A DNA stretch of 64,000 nucleotides from Polyangiaceae bacterium (lineage in GTDB: Bacteria; Myxococcota_A; Polyangia; Polyangiales; Polyangiaceae), in NCBI GenBank assembly GCA_019637265.1, contig JAHBVY010000005.1, forward strand, positions 1-64,000. Direction: 5' to 3'. This document shows positions 38,123 to 48,202 of the stretch, piece by piece. The notes beneath the pieces are model-generated. The model searched no databases, was not told the origin of the DNA, and saw only the letters and a list, made by a program, of their open reading frames with translations. The first letter of the stretch is position 1, and every line of letters begins with the position of its first letter. A program made the translations under genes and the position numbers.

Positions 38123-39844
38123 TCAACCTCCCGGCAGCTTCAAGCGCGGCCGGGTTGGGGACGGTGCGGGCGCAGGTGCAGGGGACGGAGCCGGCGCGGG
38201 CGCAGGGGACGCAGAAGGCGCTGGCCGGTTGAGGCCCGGCAGCCGCAGGCGCGGGGGAGCCGGCGACGGCGCAGGCGCGGGCGAAGGAGCCGGTGACGGC
38301 GCGGGGGAGGGCGCCGGAGGATCTGGCGTGACCGGCGGCGGCATCTCCGGGATCACCGGGATGGGCAGCGGGAGCACCGAGGGGAACGTCGGCACCACGG
38401 GGGGGTTGGCAGGCGCGGGCGCGGGCGCGGGCCGGGGAGCTGCGGGCGCGGGCGAAGGAGCGGGCAGCTGAGACATGGGCTCCTCCGGCAAGCTCACGAG
38501 CGGCTCCTCCGGCTCGACCACCACGGGCTCCACCACGGTGAGCTGCGCGGCGGGCGTCATGGTGGCGCCGGTCGGCAGTGGAGTTTCCCCACGGAAAAGT
38601 CCCTGCTCACCCGCCACCACCAGCGTGGCCCCACCGAGCACGATCGCCAAGGCGATGAGCCCGCCCGCCAGCCGTGAACGCCGCTCCGGTGGCGCCGCAG
38701 GCGGAGGCGCCAGGTAGGCTACGGGCGCCGCCGCGTAAGGCGCCGGCGGTGCCAGCTGCGTCACGTGGGGCGCCGGCCCGCTCAGCGTCAGCGACCCAAC
38801 CGGCGACAGCGCTGGATAAGCCGGCGCGGTCACCGTGTCCGTGCGGCGCCCCGCGAACCGGATGGAGCCCACCGGGAGCTCCCCGTGCGCCGCCGCCGTC
38901 AGCTGCTCCGCGAACAGCTGAGCGCTGGCCGGGCGCGACGCCGGGTCCTTCGCGAGCCCCATGGACACCACGTCTTCCACGCTCGGGTCCAGCGCCAAGC
39001 CCAGGGTGACGAAGGAGCGCGGCGCCGCCGTCAGGTGCCGCGTGGCCCACTCCCACGGCGTGTCCGCGTCCTCATAGGGCAGCGCGCCGGTGAGCAGCTC
39101 GTAGGCGATCACCGCCAGCGAGTAGATGTCGCTCAGCTGGTTGATGCGGCTGTCCTTGAACTGCTCCGGGCTCATGTAGGGCGGCGTCCCGAGCACGCTG
39201 CCATCACTGGTCAGCTTGACGTCCAAAGTACGGCCGTCTCCGTCCAGGCGCCGCGCGATGCCGAAGTCGAGCAGCTTCACCTTCGGCTCCTCGTCGGTGC
39301 TGCCCTGCTCGAGGTAGATGTTCTCCGGCTTCAGGTCGCGGTGCACCACGCCGAGCGCGTGCGCCTCGGTGAGCGCCCCGGCGATCTGTGAGATGATGGC
39401 GGCCGCGCTCACGGGTGACAGCGGCGCGCGCGCCTCGATCACGTCGCCCAGCGACTCCCCCTCCACCAGCTCCATCACGATGAAGAGCAGGCCCTCGTCG
39501 GTCTCACCGAAGTCGTAGACGCGCACCGTGTTCGGGTGCGTGAGGCTGCGCAGCGTCTCGCACTCCCGGTAGAAGCGCGCCACCAGCACCGAGTCGTGCA
39601 CCGCGTGCAGCACCTTGATGGCCACGTGGCGCCTGGCACCCTCGAGCTCTTCGCCCGCGTACACCACGCCCATGCCGCCCTCCCCCAGCACCCGCTCCAC
39701 GCGGTAGCGCCCGAGCAGCACCTGCCCCAGGAGCCGGTCTCGCGGCGTCGTCGTGGGCGCCTGCACCAGCGCACCACAGGCGTTGCAGTAGCGGCCTTCC
39801 ACCTCGGCGCCGCACACCCGGCAGGTCTCGGTAGGAGCAGTCAC
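38123..39844 (-). CDS. Serine/threonine protein kinase, membrane-anchored
   Basis: 573 residues. A zinc ribbon (C8, C11, C20, C23) precedes a Hanks-type kinase: GEGGMG loop (54-59), K77, HRD-L-K-P-E-N with catalytic D170, DFG 193-195, and GTPPYMSPEQF. A single membrane helix (LAGGLIALAIVLGGATLVVAG) follows, then an almost pure Pro/Ala tail (PAPSPAPAPSP type). All catalytic residues are present. Such kinases are numerous in myxobacteria; the substrate is unknown. The PAPSP tail is unlikely to fold and probably spans the periplasm or cell wall. Confidence 0.92.
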   Translation of the reverse strand: MTAPTETCRVCGAEVEGRYCNACGALVQAPTTTPRDRLLGQVLLGRYRVERVLGEGGMGVVYAGEELEGARRHVAIKVLHAVHDSVLVARFYRECETLRSLTHPNTVRVYDFGETDEGLLFIVMELVEGESLGDVIEARAPLSPVSAAAIISQIAGALTEAHALGVVHRDLKPENIYLEQGSTDEEPKVKLLDFGIARRLDGDGRTLDVKLTSDGSVLGTPPYMSPEQFKDSRINQLSDIYSLAVIAYELLTGALPYEDADTPWEWATRHLTAAPRSFVTLGLALDPSVEDVVSMGLAKDPASRPASAQLFAEQLTAAAHGELPVGSIRFAGRRTDTVTAPAYPALSPVGSLTLSGPAPHVTQLAPPAPYAAAPVAYLAPPPAAPPERRSRLAGGLIALAIVLGGATLVVAGEQGLFRGETPLPTGATMTPAAQLTVVEPVVVEPEEPLVSLPEEPMSQLPAPSPAPAAPRPAPAPAPANPPVVPTFPSVLPLPIPVIPEMPPPVTPDPPAPSPAPSPAPSPAPAPSPAPPRLRLPGLNRPAPSASPAPAPAPSPAPAPAPSPTRPRLKLPGG

Positions 39845-40007
39845 GAGCCGCCCATGCCCCGGCGGCGCCCGGCGTGAAAACCGGGACCCGCCTTGAAGCC
39901 GTAAGAGCTCGGAATCATTGGACTACCGCGTCGACCGGCCCGCGCGCCGGACCCGCCCGATGGGCGCCTCTCACCAGACCACGAAGGGCGCGAAGCCGTC
40001 AGCCGCC

Positions 40008-40472
40008 CTACTCTTCGTCGAGGTCGACGTCCCAATCGAGGGTGTGCTCGGCGCCGACGAAGGGCGGCACCACCACCGCCGCCATCGCGTTCAAGATGCA
40101 CTTGCCGAGCGGGGTGTCCTTGAACTCGCTCGAGATGTCAGAGGCCTTGACGTTACCGCTGTTGGCGAAGGTGAGCGTCACCTTCGCCTTACCGCGCGGC
40201 CCATCCGCCGTGACGACGCCCACGCAGGTCTTGGCGGAGCGCGCGGCGCGGATCAGCTCGAGCTCCGCTTGGCGCTCGTCGAACTGCTGCCGCTTGTCCT
40301 CATCGGTCTCCTCCATCACGTAGTCGGAGCCGTCGTCCTTGGGCTGCCGCTTGGCGTCCTCGGCCAGCTGCTCTTCCAAGAGGTCGTCTGGAGACTTGAC
40401 CCCCTGGCTGCCATAGGAGGGCCCGCACGCCACCGCGAGGGCTGCCAACAAAACTAGCGCCGTCTTTCGCAT
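40008..40472 (-). CDS. Lipoprotein with AgmX/PglI-like C-terminal domain
   Basis: 154 residues. Signal peptide MRKTALVLLAALAVAC with lipobox cysteine at residue 16. The C-terminal part (VTLTFANSGNVKASDISSEF, TPLGKCILNAMAAVVVPPF) resembles the TonB/AgmX-like domain found in many myxobacterial envelope proteins. Start ATG 40472 is chosen to begin the signal peptide; ATG 40484 four codons upstream is possible. Divergent neighbours suggest a single-gene unit. Confidence 0.75.
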   Translation of the reverse strand: MRKTALVLLAALAVACGPSYGSQGVKSPDDLLEEQLAEDAKRQPKDDGSDYVMEETDEDKRQQFDERQAELELIRAARSAKTCVGVVTADGPRGKAKVTLTFANSGNVKASDISSEFKDTPLGKCILNAMAAVVVPPFVGAEHTLDWDVDLDEE

Positions 40473-40648
40473 GGCGCGAAACATACCAGCGGCGCCGGCC
40501 ACGCAACAACATCCAGCGGGTGCCTGCTGAGCCCCCGCCTCTCGGCGGGGTCGTGCGGCTCCTTCGGGGTGGGCGCGTTCGGGCCGACGCGCGGCGCCAG
40601 TCCGCCAGCAGCGCTGGATGAGGACGCACGCCACGCAGCGACGCCCGG

Positions 40649-40680
40649 CGCGGTGCCGTCCAACCCCCCCAAAACCAGCC
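40649..40680 (-). repeat. Dispersed G-rich motif, longest copy
   Basis: Minus strand GGCTGGTTTTGGGGGGGTTGG then ACGGCACCGCG. It lies about 180 bp upstream of the lipoprotein gene (start 40472) in the same sense. Twenty-one bases are identical to the 30388 copy. Confidence 0.85.
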
Positions 40681-40749
40681 ACGGGCGCACCCACATCGAG
40701 GTCGACTCACGCGAGCGAGCGAGACGCGACGAGTTGCCTCACGACCAGC

Positions 40750-42114
<1,365 letters not shown>

Positions 42115-42171
42115 TGCGCAAAAAATGCTAGTCTTGGCTCCCGTGGCACGCAACAAGGTTCGTATTCGTGA

Positions 42172-42277
42172 GCCTGAAGCGATATTTCGCGGGCCTGACG
42201 GGCGTTTTTTGCCAGCCTGACACGGTATTTCGCGGGCCTGACCGGCATCTCGCGCGCCTGACGCGGCATTTCGGCTG
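42172..42277 (+). repeat. Five degenerate 20-22-bp direct repeats
   Basis: Units start with GCCTGA at 42172, 42193, 42215, 42236 and 42256 and share GCCTGAcrcGgyATtTCGCGg. Spacing of 21, 22, 21 and 20 bases is about two DNA turns. The array fills most of the region between the sigma-54 regulator gene and the NamZ-like gene. Confidence 0.88.
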
Positions 42278-42285
42278 AGGGTCGC

Positions 42286-42306
42286 TTGGTTTTTGGGGGT
42301 TGGTCC
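42286..42306 (+). repeat. Dispersed G-rich motif
   Basis: TTGGTTTTTGGGGGTTGGTC, just after the 21-bp repeat array and about 120 bp upstream of the NamZ-like gene, in its sense. Confidence 0.8.
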
Positions 42307-42424
42307 AAACGCGCGACCGCGCGCGGCGCTGCAGTCAGCGGGCGTCTCCGATCAACGGGCGGCTCCGGGAGGAGCGAGCAGCAAACTGACGGCGCGCTGA
42401 GGCGGGATCTGTTAGGAGCGCGCC

Positions 42425-43663
42425 ATGTGGGTAGGACTCGATCAGATCGCGACGGGGCAGTTTGGGGCGACGCGGCGGAGGCTGCGCGGCGCGCGAGTGG
42501 GGGTGCTGACCCACGCGGCGGCGACCGATCGACGCGGCTACTCCTGCCTCGAGACCCTGGATGAGCTGGGGGTGCACCCCCGGGTGGTGTTCGGGCCCGA
42601 GCATGGGCTGGACGGCGCCCTGCAAGCGCAGGAGGCGGTGCCCACGCCGGACGCGGAGGGCGACGACTGGACCCAGCGCTTCGTCAGCCTGTACGGCTCG
42701 AGCAAGGAGTCGCTCACCCCGACCCCGGAGCAGCTCGAGGGGCTCGACCTCTTGCTGATCGATCTGTGTGACGTCGGCAGCCGCTACTACACCTACGTGT
42801 GGACCGCGCTGCTCGCGGCGCGCGCCGCGAGCGCGCTCGGGATCCACACCTTGATCCTCGATCGCCCCAACCCCATCTCCGGCGATCCGCAGCGGGCCGA
42901 AGGCGCGCTCCAAGCGGAGGGCTTCCTCTCCTTCGTAGGGCTCGAGCCGCTCCCGATCCGCCACTGTCTTACCTTGGGGGAAATCGTCGCCCACTTCCTG
43001 CACCAAGGCGGCGCCGAGCTCGGGCCCGACGGCGCGCTCAGCATCGTGCCGACGCGCGGCTGGGAGCGGCTGCAGACGGCGCGCGCTTGGGGGCGTCCCT
43101 TCGTGCCGCCCTCCCCCAACATGCCTTCGCTCGAGACGGCGCTGGTGTACCCCGGCGGCTGCCTCTTGGAAGGGACCAACCTCTCCGAGGGGCGCGGCAC
43201 CACCCTGCCCTTCCTCACCGTGGGCGCGCCGTTCCTGGATGGAGAGGCGCTGGCCCGCGCCCTGCGCGACGCCGCGCTGCCGGGCGTGGTGGTGCGGCCC
43301 ACCAGCTTCAAGCCGAGCTTCGACAAGTTCGCCGGGGAGCTGTGCCGCGGGGTGATGCTGCACGTCACCGACGAGCGGCTCTTCCGCCCGGTGAGCACCT
43401 ACCTCACGCTCATCACCTTAGCGCAGCGCCAAGCGCCGGAGCAGTTTCAGTTCAGCACCGAGGCCTACGAGTTCGAGCGCGAGACGCCCGCCTTCGATCT
43501 GCTGACCGGCAGCACCGCCGCCCGAGAGGCGATCCTCGCCGGGGAGAGCCCTAGTCAGGTGTGCGAACGAGTAGCCCCCCAGGCCGTGCTGAGCGCCGAA
43601 GGCGCGCCCTGGGCCGACGCCGTCACAGCCATCGAAGCGCTGGCGCAGCGCGCCAGCGCCTGA
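42425..43663 (+). CDS. NamZ-like (DUF1343) exo-beta-N-acetylmuramidase
   Basis: 412 residues. VGVLTHAAATDRRG, FGPEHGLDGALQA, IDLCDVGSRYYTYVWT, LDRPNPISG and above all PPSPNMPSLETALVYPGGCL with EGTNLSEGRGTT are signatures of DUF1343, shown in NamZ to release N-acetylmuramic acid from muropeptide sugar ends. No signal peptide is evident, so it may act in the cytosol in cell-wall recycling, unlike secreted relatives. Start ATG 42425; a GGAG about 10 bases upstream is modest. Confidence 0.9.
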   Translation: MWVGLDQIATGQFGATRRRLRGARVGVLTHAAATDRRGYSCLETLDELGVHPRVVFGPEHGLDGALQAQEAVPTPDAEGDDWTQRFVSLYGSSKESLTPTPEQLEGLDLLLIDLCDVGSRYYTYVWTALLAARAASALGIHTLILDRPNPISGDPQRAEGALQAEGFLSFVGLEPLPIRHCLTLGEIVAHFLHQGGAELGPDGALSIVPTRGWERLQTARAWGRPFVPPSPNMPSLETALVYPGGCLLEGTNLSEGRGTTLPFLTVGAPFLDGEALARALRDAALPGVVVRPTSFKPSFDKFAGELCRGVMLHVTDERLFRPVSTYLTLITLAQRQAPEQFQFSTEAYEFERETPAFDLLTGSTAAREAILAGESPSQVCERVAPQAVLSAEGAPWADAVTAIEALAQRASA

Positions 43664-43723
43664 CGCGCCCATTCAACCCGCCCGCACGCGATACGTCAAC
43701 ACGGCTGACCGTCCGCCCGCGAG

Positions 43724-45016
43724 CTAACGCGGGATCACCACCGTGGCGCAGCCGAAGGCGATGTCCACCTTGCCGGAGGTGCTCGCCTTGACCTGATCGC
43801 AGGTGGTGGGGCACGCCATCACCCGCGTCGGGCTCGTGGGGTTGTCGTAGTACCAGCCGCCGAGCGCGGGGTCGCACTCCGCCTCGTTATCCACACGGTA
43901 AATACGCGTGGTGTTGCCGGAGTCGTCGGTGAAGTCCACGTTGACCTTGTTCGCCTCGAACACTTGACCCGCCGGCGGCGCGGGGATCCCCCACTCACAC
44001 TCGAGCGGCACCGCGCCTTGGGAGATCTTGGTGGCCAGCTGATCGAAGATCTGCTGGAACGTGGCCTGGCACGCGGGCAGCTGCCCCGGCGGGCAGTTGC
44101 AGATGTCCCCGTGGATCCCCCCGGTGCGGTCCACGATCTCCTTGTACACGGTGCCGATACGCGCCGCGTTCGGGCACTGCGTGAAGGCGTAGATCGCGCT
44201 GAAGGTCCAGCTCGGGGTGCCGTCAGGGTTGCGCAGCCGGGAGTCGAGGTTCGTGTAGTCCGTGATGAAGCGATCGGGGTTGTTGTCGTAGACGCCCGGA
44301 TCCCCAGTGCTGTTCGAGTCCCCCGCGCGCGAGTCATCGTCAGTCACCACGACGACGTACTTCAGGGAGTCCGCCCGCAGCATGCCCTGGTAGTGGCTGA
44401 AGCGCGCGACCAGTTGGCGCAGCGCGTCCACGCTGTCGATGATCGGGATGTCGAGCGCGTTCATCGGCTGGGTGTGGAGGAAGCTCGGCGGCTTGGAGTC
44501 CGTGCCGCCCGGCGGGCACTGGCCTGAGCCGAGCGGCGCCGGCACGCAGATGCCAGGCAGGAAGAGCTGCGAATAACTCGCGAGCATCACCACGTGGATG
44601 TCGATGCCGGTCGCGATGATCTGCTGCGAGAAGGCGTTGATGTTCAGCTGAACCGCCTGAGCCTCCTCCATCATGCTGCCCGAGGTGTCGATGGCCCAGA
44701 TGATGTCCGCGGGCTGAAAGCGCTCCTCAGCCCGCTGGGAGACCGACTGACACGCGGCGTCCGAGTCCAGCCCGCCCGTGCCACCTCCATCGAACGGGAG
44801 GCTGGTGCCACCGGTGCCACCGAAGGCGCCCGCGCCACCGCTACCACCGAAGGCGCCGCTCCCGCCGCTCGCACCCGAGCCGCTGCTCGCACCCGAGCCG
44901 CTGCTAGCGCCCGAGCCACCGCTCCCGGAGACGCCGCTCCCACCACTGTTCGCAGAGCAGCCGAGCGCCATCACCAACGCGGCCGCCGTCAGCCCACCCA
45001 AGTTGCATCGCGTCAC
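43724..45016 (-). CDS. VWA-domain lipoprotein
   Basis: 430 residues. Signal peptide with lipobox ALGC (cysteine at about residue 20), then a long Gly/Ser/Ala linker of repeated GSGAS/GSGAF units (about 22-70), and a von Willebrand A domain starting ADIIWAIDTSGSMMEE, a complete MIDAS DxSxS. The C-terminal part is cysteine-rich (CNCPPGQLPACQATF; CPTTCDQV). Surface-exposed adhesion or calcium-binding role is inferred. The linker DNA is itself a degenerate repeat. Confidence 0.85.
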   Translation of the reverse strand: MTRCNLGGLTAAALVMALGCSANSGGSGVSGSGGSGASSGSGASSGSGASGGSGAFGGSGGAGAFGGTGGTSLPFDGGGTGGLDSDAACQSVSQRAEERFQPADIIWAIDTSGSMMEEAQAVQLNINAFSQQIIATGIDIHVVMLASYSQLFLPGICVPAPLGSGQCPPGGTDSKPPSFLHTQPMNALDIPIIDSVDALRQLVARFSHYQGMLRADSLKYVVVVTDDDSRAGDSNSTGDPGVYDNNPDRFITDYTNLDSRLRNPDGTPSWTFSAIYAFTQCPNAARIGTVYKEIVDRTGGIHGDICNCPPGQLPACQATFQQIFDQLATKISQGAVPLECEWGIPAPPAGQVFEANKVNVDFTDDSGNTTRIYRVDNEAECDPALGGWYYDNPTSPTRVMACPTTCDQVKASTSGKVDIAFGCATVVIPR

Positions 45017-45117
45017 GCCGGGAGCTTACCCAAAGAAAGGCCGCCCGTGAACGCTCGCGTTCTCGACTCCCTGCGTCATGGCGCCGGCGATGTGAGGTGA
45101 TGTGCGATGCGAGGCCG

Positions 45118-46527
45118 CTAAGGCACCTGGTGACCCCGAACACACGCCTCGACGGCGGCGGGGTCCTTCGGCAGCTGCTCCGTGAGCACCTCGTGGCCGT
45201 GCTCCGTCACCAGCACGTCGTCCTCGATGCGGATCCCGCGGACGTCCGCGTAGCGCTCGAGCTCCGCCCAGTTCACGAGCGGCGCCAGCGCTCCCGCGTG
45301 CTCCCGCGAGGTCAGCCCCGGGATTTGATAGAAGCCCGGCTCGATCGTCACCAGCATGCCTGGCTCGAGATCGCGATCGAGCCGGAGGAAGCGATCGCCC
45401 GCGCCCGGCAGGCGAGAGCGCCCCGGCGCGTAGCCCGCGCGGTCCCCGAGGTCTTCCATGTCGTGCACGTCCAGGCCGAGCAGGTGACCAATCCCGTGCG
45501 GGAAGAACAGCGCGGAGAGCCCGGCCGCGTACGCCTCCTCCGGATCGCCGTTCACCAGCCCCAGCTCCGCCAGCGCGCCGAGCAAGGCGCGCCCCGCCGC
45601 GCGGTGCACCTCCAAGTAGCGCACGCCGGGCGCCACCTTCGCGATCGCCGCGCGCTGCGCGATGAGCACCGCTTCATAGGCCGCCCGCTGCGTCGAGCTG
45701 AACACGCCGCTCACCGGCCACGTGCGGGTGACGTCACCCGCGTAGCCCTCCGCCGTCTCCGCACCGACGTCCGCCAAGAGCAGGTCACCTGCCTCGATCT
45801 CGTGGTGGTGGCGCTCGCTGTGCAGCACCTCACCATGCACGGTCACGATCGAGTTGTAGGAAGGCACCATCCCCGCCGCGGTGATCGGCAGCTCCATCGC
45901 GGCGCGCACCGCCGCCTCGCGGAGCCCCGGGCGCGTCGCCGCGAAGCCCGCGCGGTGCGCCTCCATCGTGACCGCCGCAGCCTGGCGGAGCTGCGCGATG
46001 GCCGCGTCGTCGTGCCGAAGCCGCGCGGCGATCAGCGCCTCGGCCAGGGTGATGGCGGCGCCTTCGAGGCTCGCGCCGCCGCCCGCCACCACGTCTCGAT
46101 CGAGCTGCTCCGCGAGCCAGATCGCGGTGTCCGCGTCCTGCGGTGGGATCAGCGCCACCTCTGGGCCACCCTGGAGCTCCGCGAGCGGTCGCACCGGGAG
46201 CCCCAGCTCCACCTCGAGCTCCTCGAGGCTCGGCGCGGGTCCTGTCCACAGCGCGTCGCTCGGATCGGGGGGCAGCGCGTACAGCGTCCAGGTATCCTTA
46301 TGGAAACTCAGCACCGCGCCCTCGAGGTGCCGCCCGATGAGGTAGAGGAAGTGACTCTCGGCGCGGAAGCGGTAGCGGTTGTGGGGGAAGTTGCGCGGCC
46401 GGGAGTAGCCCGCCGGCAACCAAGCGGTCTCTACCTCGGGGCCGCCCGCGGTTCGGAGCGCGGCCGCGAGGCGCGCGCGGCGGTCGATGAAGGCAGCGCG
46501 GGGGCTGGGCGTCGTCCAGTAGGCCAC
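45118..46527 (-). CDS. pepP: Xaa-Pro aminopeptidase
   Basis: 469 residues. N-terminal AMP_N domain (FIDRRARLAAAL, NRYRFRAESHFLYLIG) followed by a pita-bread metalloprotease with metal ligands in LLADVGAETAEGYAGDVTRTWP (two Asp), FPHGIGHLLGLDVHD (His), VTIEPGFY (Glu) and GIRIEDDVLV (Glu). It removes N-terminal residues before proline. The start is GTG at 46527. Divergent from the bufferin cluster. Confidence 0.93.
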   Translation of the reverse strand: MAYWTTPSPRAAFIDRRARLAAALRTAGGPEVETAWLPAGYSRPRNFPHNRYRFRAESHFLYLIGRHLEGAVLSFHKDTWTLYALPPDPSDALWTGPAPSLEELEVELGLPVRPLAELQGGPEVALIPPQDADTAIWLAEQLDRDVVAGGGASLEGAAITLAEALIAARLRHDDAAIAQLRQAAAVTMEAHRAGFAATRPGLREAAVRAAMELPITAAGMVPSYNSIVTVHGEVLHSERHHHEIEAGDLLLADVGAETAEGYAGDVTRTWPVSGVFSSTQRAAYEAVLIAQRAAIAKVAPGVRYLEVHRAAGRALLGALAELGLVNGDPEEAYAAGLSALFFPHGIGHLLGLDVHDMEDLGDRAGYAPGRSRLPGAGDRFLRLDRDLEPGMLVTIEPGFYQIPGLTSREHAGALAPLVNWAELERYADVRGIRIEDDVLVTEHGHEVLTEQLPKDPAAVEACVRGHQVP

Positions 46528-46751
46528 GGCGTGAGCCTACGCCTCCTGGTCTGTCAGAGCGACCGGAGCGCAATACGCACCCCCCCCGCTCTCTCGAGGA
46601 CCGTCGTGATCACAGCAGAGTTGTGCGCGGGCAAAGGATTTGAAACCATGCCACGGGGCGCCCCGTAGGGGCCCTGCGGGTGGCGTGGCGAGGGACGCGC
46701 GCGGCTCGCGGCCTCCAAGGCCGAATCCATAAACCAACAGGAGCGATACAC

Positions 46752-47000
46752 ATGAAGCTTGGAAACATTTTGGCGAGCACCGCTGCGGCGGGCCTGCTGC
46801 TCGGAACGGCGGTGGCCTGTGGTGGCAACGCGGCGCCCGCCGCCGCCCCGGAGCCTGGCGCCGCGGCTGGCGCCAAGGACTGCTGCAAGGGCCTGAACGA
46901 GTGCAAGGGCAAGGGCGGCTGCGCTGGCGACAGCCACGACTGCGCCGGCAAGAACGAGTGCAAGGCGGCGGGCGGCTGCAACGCCCACTGCCCCAAGTAG
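46752..47000 (+). CDS. bufA: Bufferin-type Cys-rich RiPP precursor
   Basis: 82 residues. An N-terminal export signal (ILASTAAAGLLLGTAVAC) is followed by an Ala/Pro linker and a core with eight cysteines (44, 45, 51, 57, 64, 70, 76, 80) in two related units: CKGLNECKGKGGC and CAGKNECKAAGGC. Such exported Cys-rich peptides sit beside DUF692 (MNIO) and DUF2063 genes and are modified at Cys to bind copper or other metals. Both partners follow here. AGGAG lies 8 bases before the ATG. A longer ATG form from 46680 is unlikely. Confidence 0.83.
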   Translation: MKLGNILASTAAAGLLLGTAVACGGNAAPAAAPEPGAAAGAKDCCKGLNECKGKGGCAGDSHDCAGKNECKAAGGCNAHCPK

Positions 47001-47157
47001 CCCACAGCACGGCCTAGCACACCGGCCGCCGGCGCCCGCGCGCTCGACGATGGGCGGCGCGAGCGCCGCGGCGGCCTGGTGTGTGTTGGCGAAGCCCTCT
47101 CTGCGAGACCTCCAGAGCGCCGCTCCAGATCTCGAGGGTGACCCACACTAGCGACGA

Positions 47158-47172
47158 GTCAGCCTAGCTGAC
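47158..47172. promoter_or_regulatory. Perfect dyad upstream of the MNIO gene
   Basis: GTCAGC-CTA-GCTGAC ends 7 bases before the ATG of the DUF692 gene. It could be an operator or a hairpin at the ribosome binding site; half-sites resemble those of the recA dyad. Confidence 0.4.
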
Positions 47173-47179
47173 TGACCCG

Positions 47180-48202
47180 ATGAACCAGGACCCAGCGCCG
47201 GACCCAACCCAAGAGCCCCGGGGCGCGCGCCTCGGCTGCCCCGACCTCGGCGTGGGCATCGGGCTGCGCGTGCCGCACTACCGGCAGATCTTGAGCGAGG
47301 CCCCGAAGGTCGATTTCTTCGAGGTCATCAGCGAGAACTTCATGGTGCCGGGCGGGCGGCCCCGTTACCACCTGGACGCCGTCCGCGAGCGCTACCACAT
47401 CGTGCAGCACGGGGTGTCGCTGGCCATCGGCTCACCCACGCCGCCGAGCAAAGACTACCTCCTGCGGCTGAAGGCGCTGGTGAGCGAGGTGAAGCCTCCC
47501 TGGGTGAGCGACCACTTCTGCTGGGGGCAAGCGCGCGGGATGCACCTGCACGACTTACTACCCATGCCGTACACCCGCGCCGCCATCGAGCGCGTGGTGG
47601 CGCGCGCGAAGGCGATTCAAGACACCCTGGGCGTGCGCCTCGCGCTCGAGAACACGTCAAGTTACCTGACTTACACCCAGAGTCAGATGACGGAGTGGGA
47701 GTTCATCAGCGAGGTGGCGGAGCGCGCGGACATCGGGCTGATGTTCGACGTGAACAACGTCTACGTGTCGGCCTACAATCACGGCTTCGACCCGTACGAG
47801 TTCATCCACCACGTGCCGCATCACCGCATCGTGCAGATCCACCTGGCGGGGCACACTCAGCGCGGCACCCACATCTTGGATACCCACAGCGCGGAGGTGG
47901 CGGACCCGGTGTGGGACCTCTACCGCGAGACGATCGGGCTGGCGGGCCCTGTCTCCACGCTGATTGAGTGGGACGATGACATCCCGCCGCTCGAGCGGGT
48001 GCTGGAGGAGGCCGAGCGCGCGCGCGCCGTGCGCGATGGCGCCGTGAGCGCGCGCGTGGAGCGGGCCGCGCGCGGGCTGAATCCAGCGCCGCGCTTCGTG
48101 CCGCGCGCGCCGCCGGAGCGCCGGGTCGCTCCAGCAGAGGCGCCCCACGGCGCGGGCTGGAGCGTCGGGGGGCCGCGTGAGCTCGCCTACGGTGAGCCGT
48201 GA
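47180..48202 (+). CDS. bufB: DUF692 multinuclear non-heme iron oxidase (MNIO), bufferin-modifying
   Basis: 340 residues. TIM-barrel DUF692 signatures: GIGLRVPHYRQIL, DFFEVISENFM, HGVSLAIG, VSDHFCWG, LALENTSSY, FDVNNVYVSAYNHGFDP, VQIHLAGH and LIEWDDDIP, carrying the His/Asp/Glu metal ligands. MNIOs convert peptide cysteines into thiooxazole-type groups using an iron cluster. The Ala/Arg-rich C-terminus is longer than usual. The next gene starts within its stop (GTGA), so they are coupled. Confidence 0.93.
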   Translation: MNQDPAPDPTQEPRGARLGCPDLGVGIGLRVPHYRQILSEAPKVDFFEVISENFMVPGGRPRYHLDAVRERYHIVQHGVSLAIGSPTPPSKDYLLRLKALVSEVKPPWVSDHFCWGQARGMHLHDLLPMPYTRAAIERVVARAKAIQDTLGVRLALENTSSYLTYTQSQMTEWEFISEVAERADIGLMFDVNNVYVSAYNHGFDPYEFIHHVPHHRIVQIHLAGHTQRGTHILDTHSAEVADPVWDLYRETIGLAGPVSTLIEWDDDIPPLERVLEEAERARAVRDGAVSARVERAARGLNPAPRFVPRAPPERRVAPAEAPHGAGWSVGGPRELAYGEP

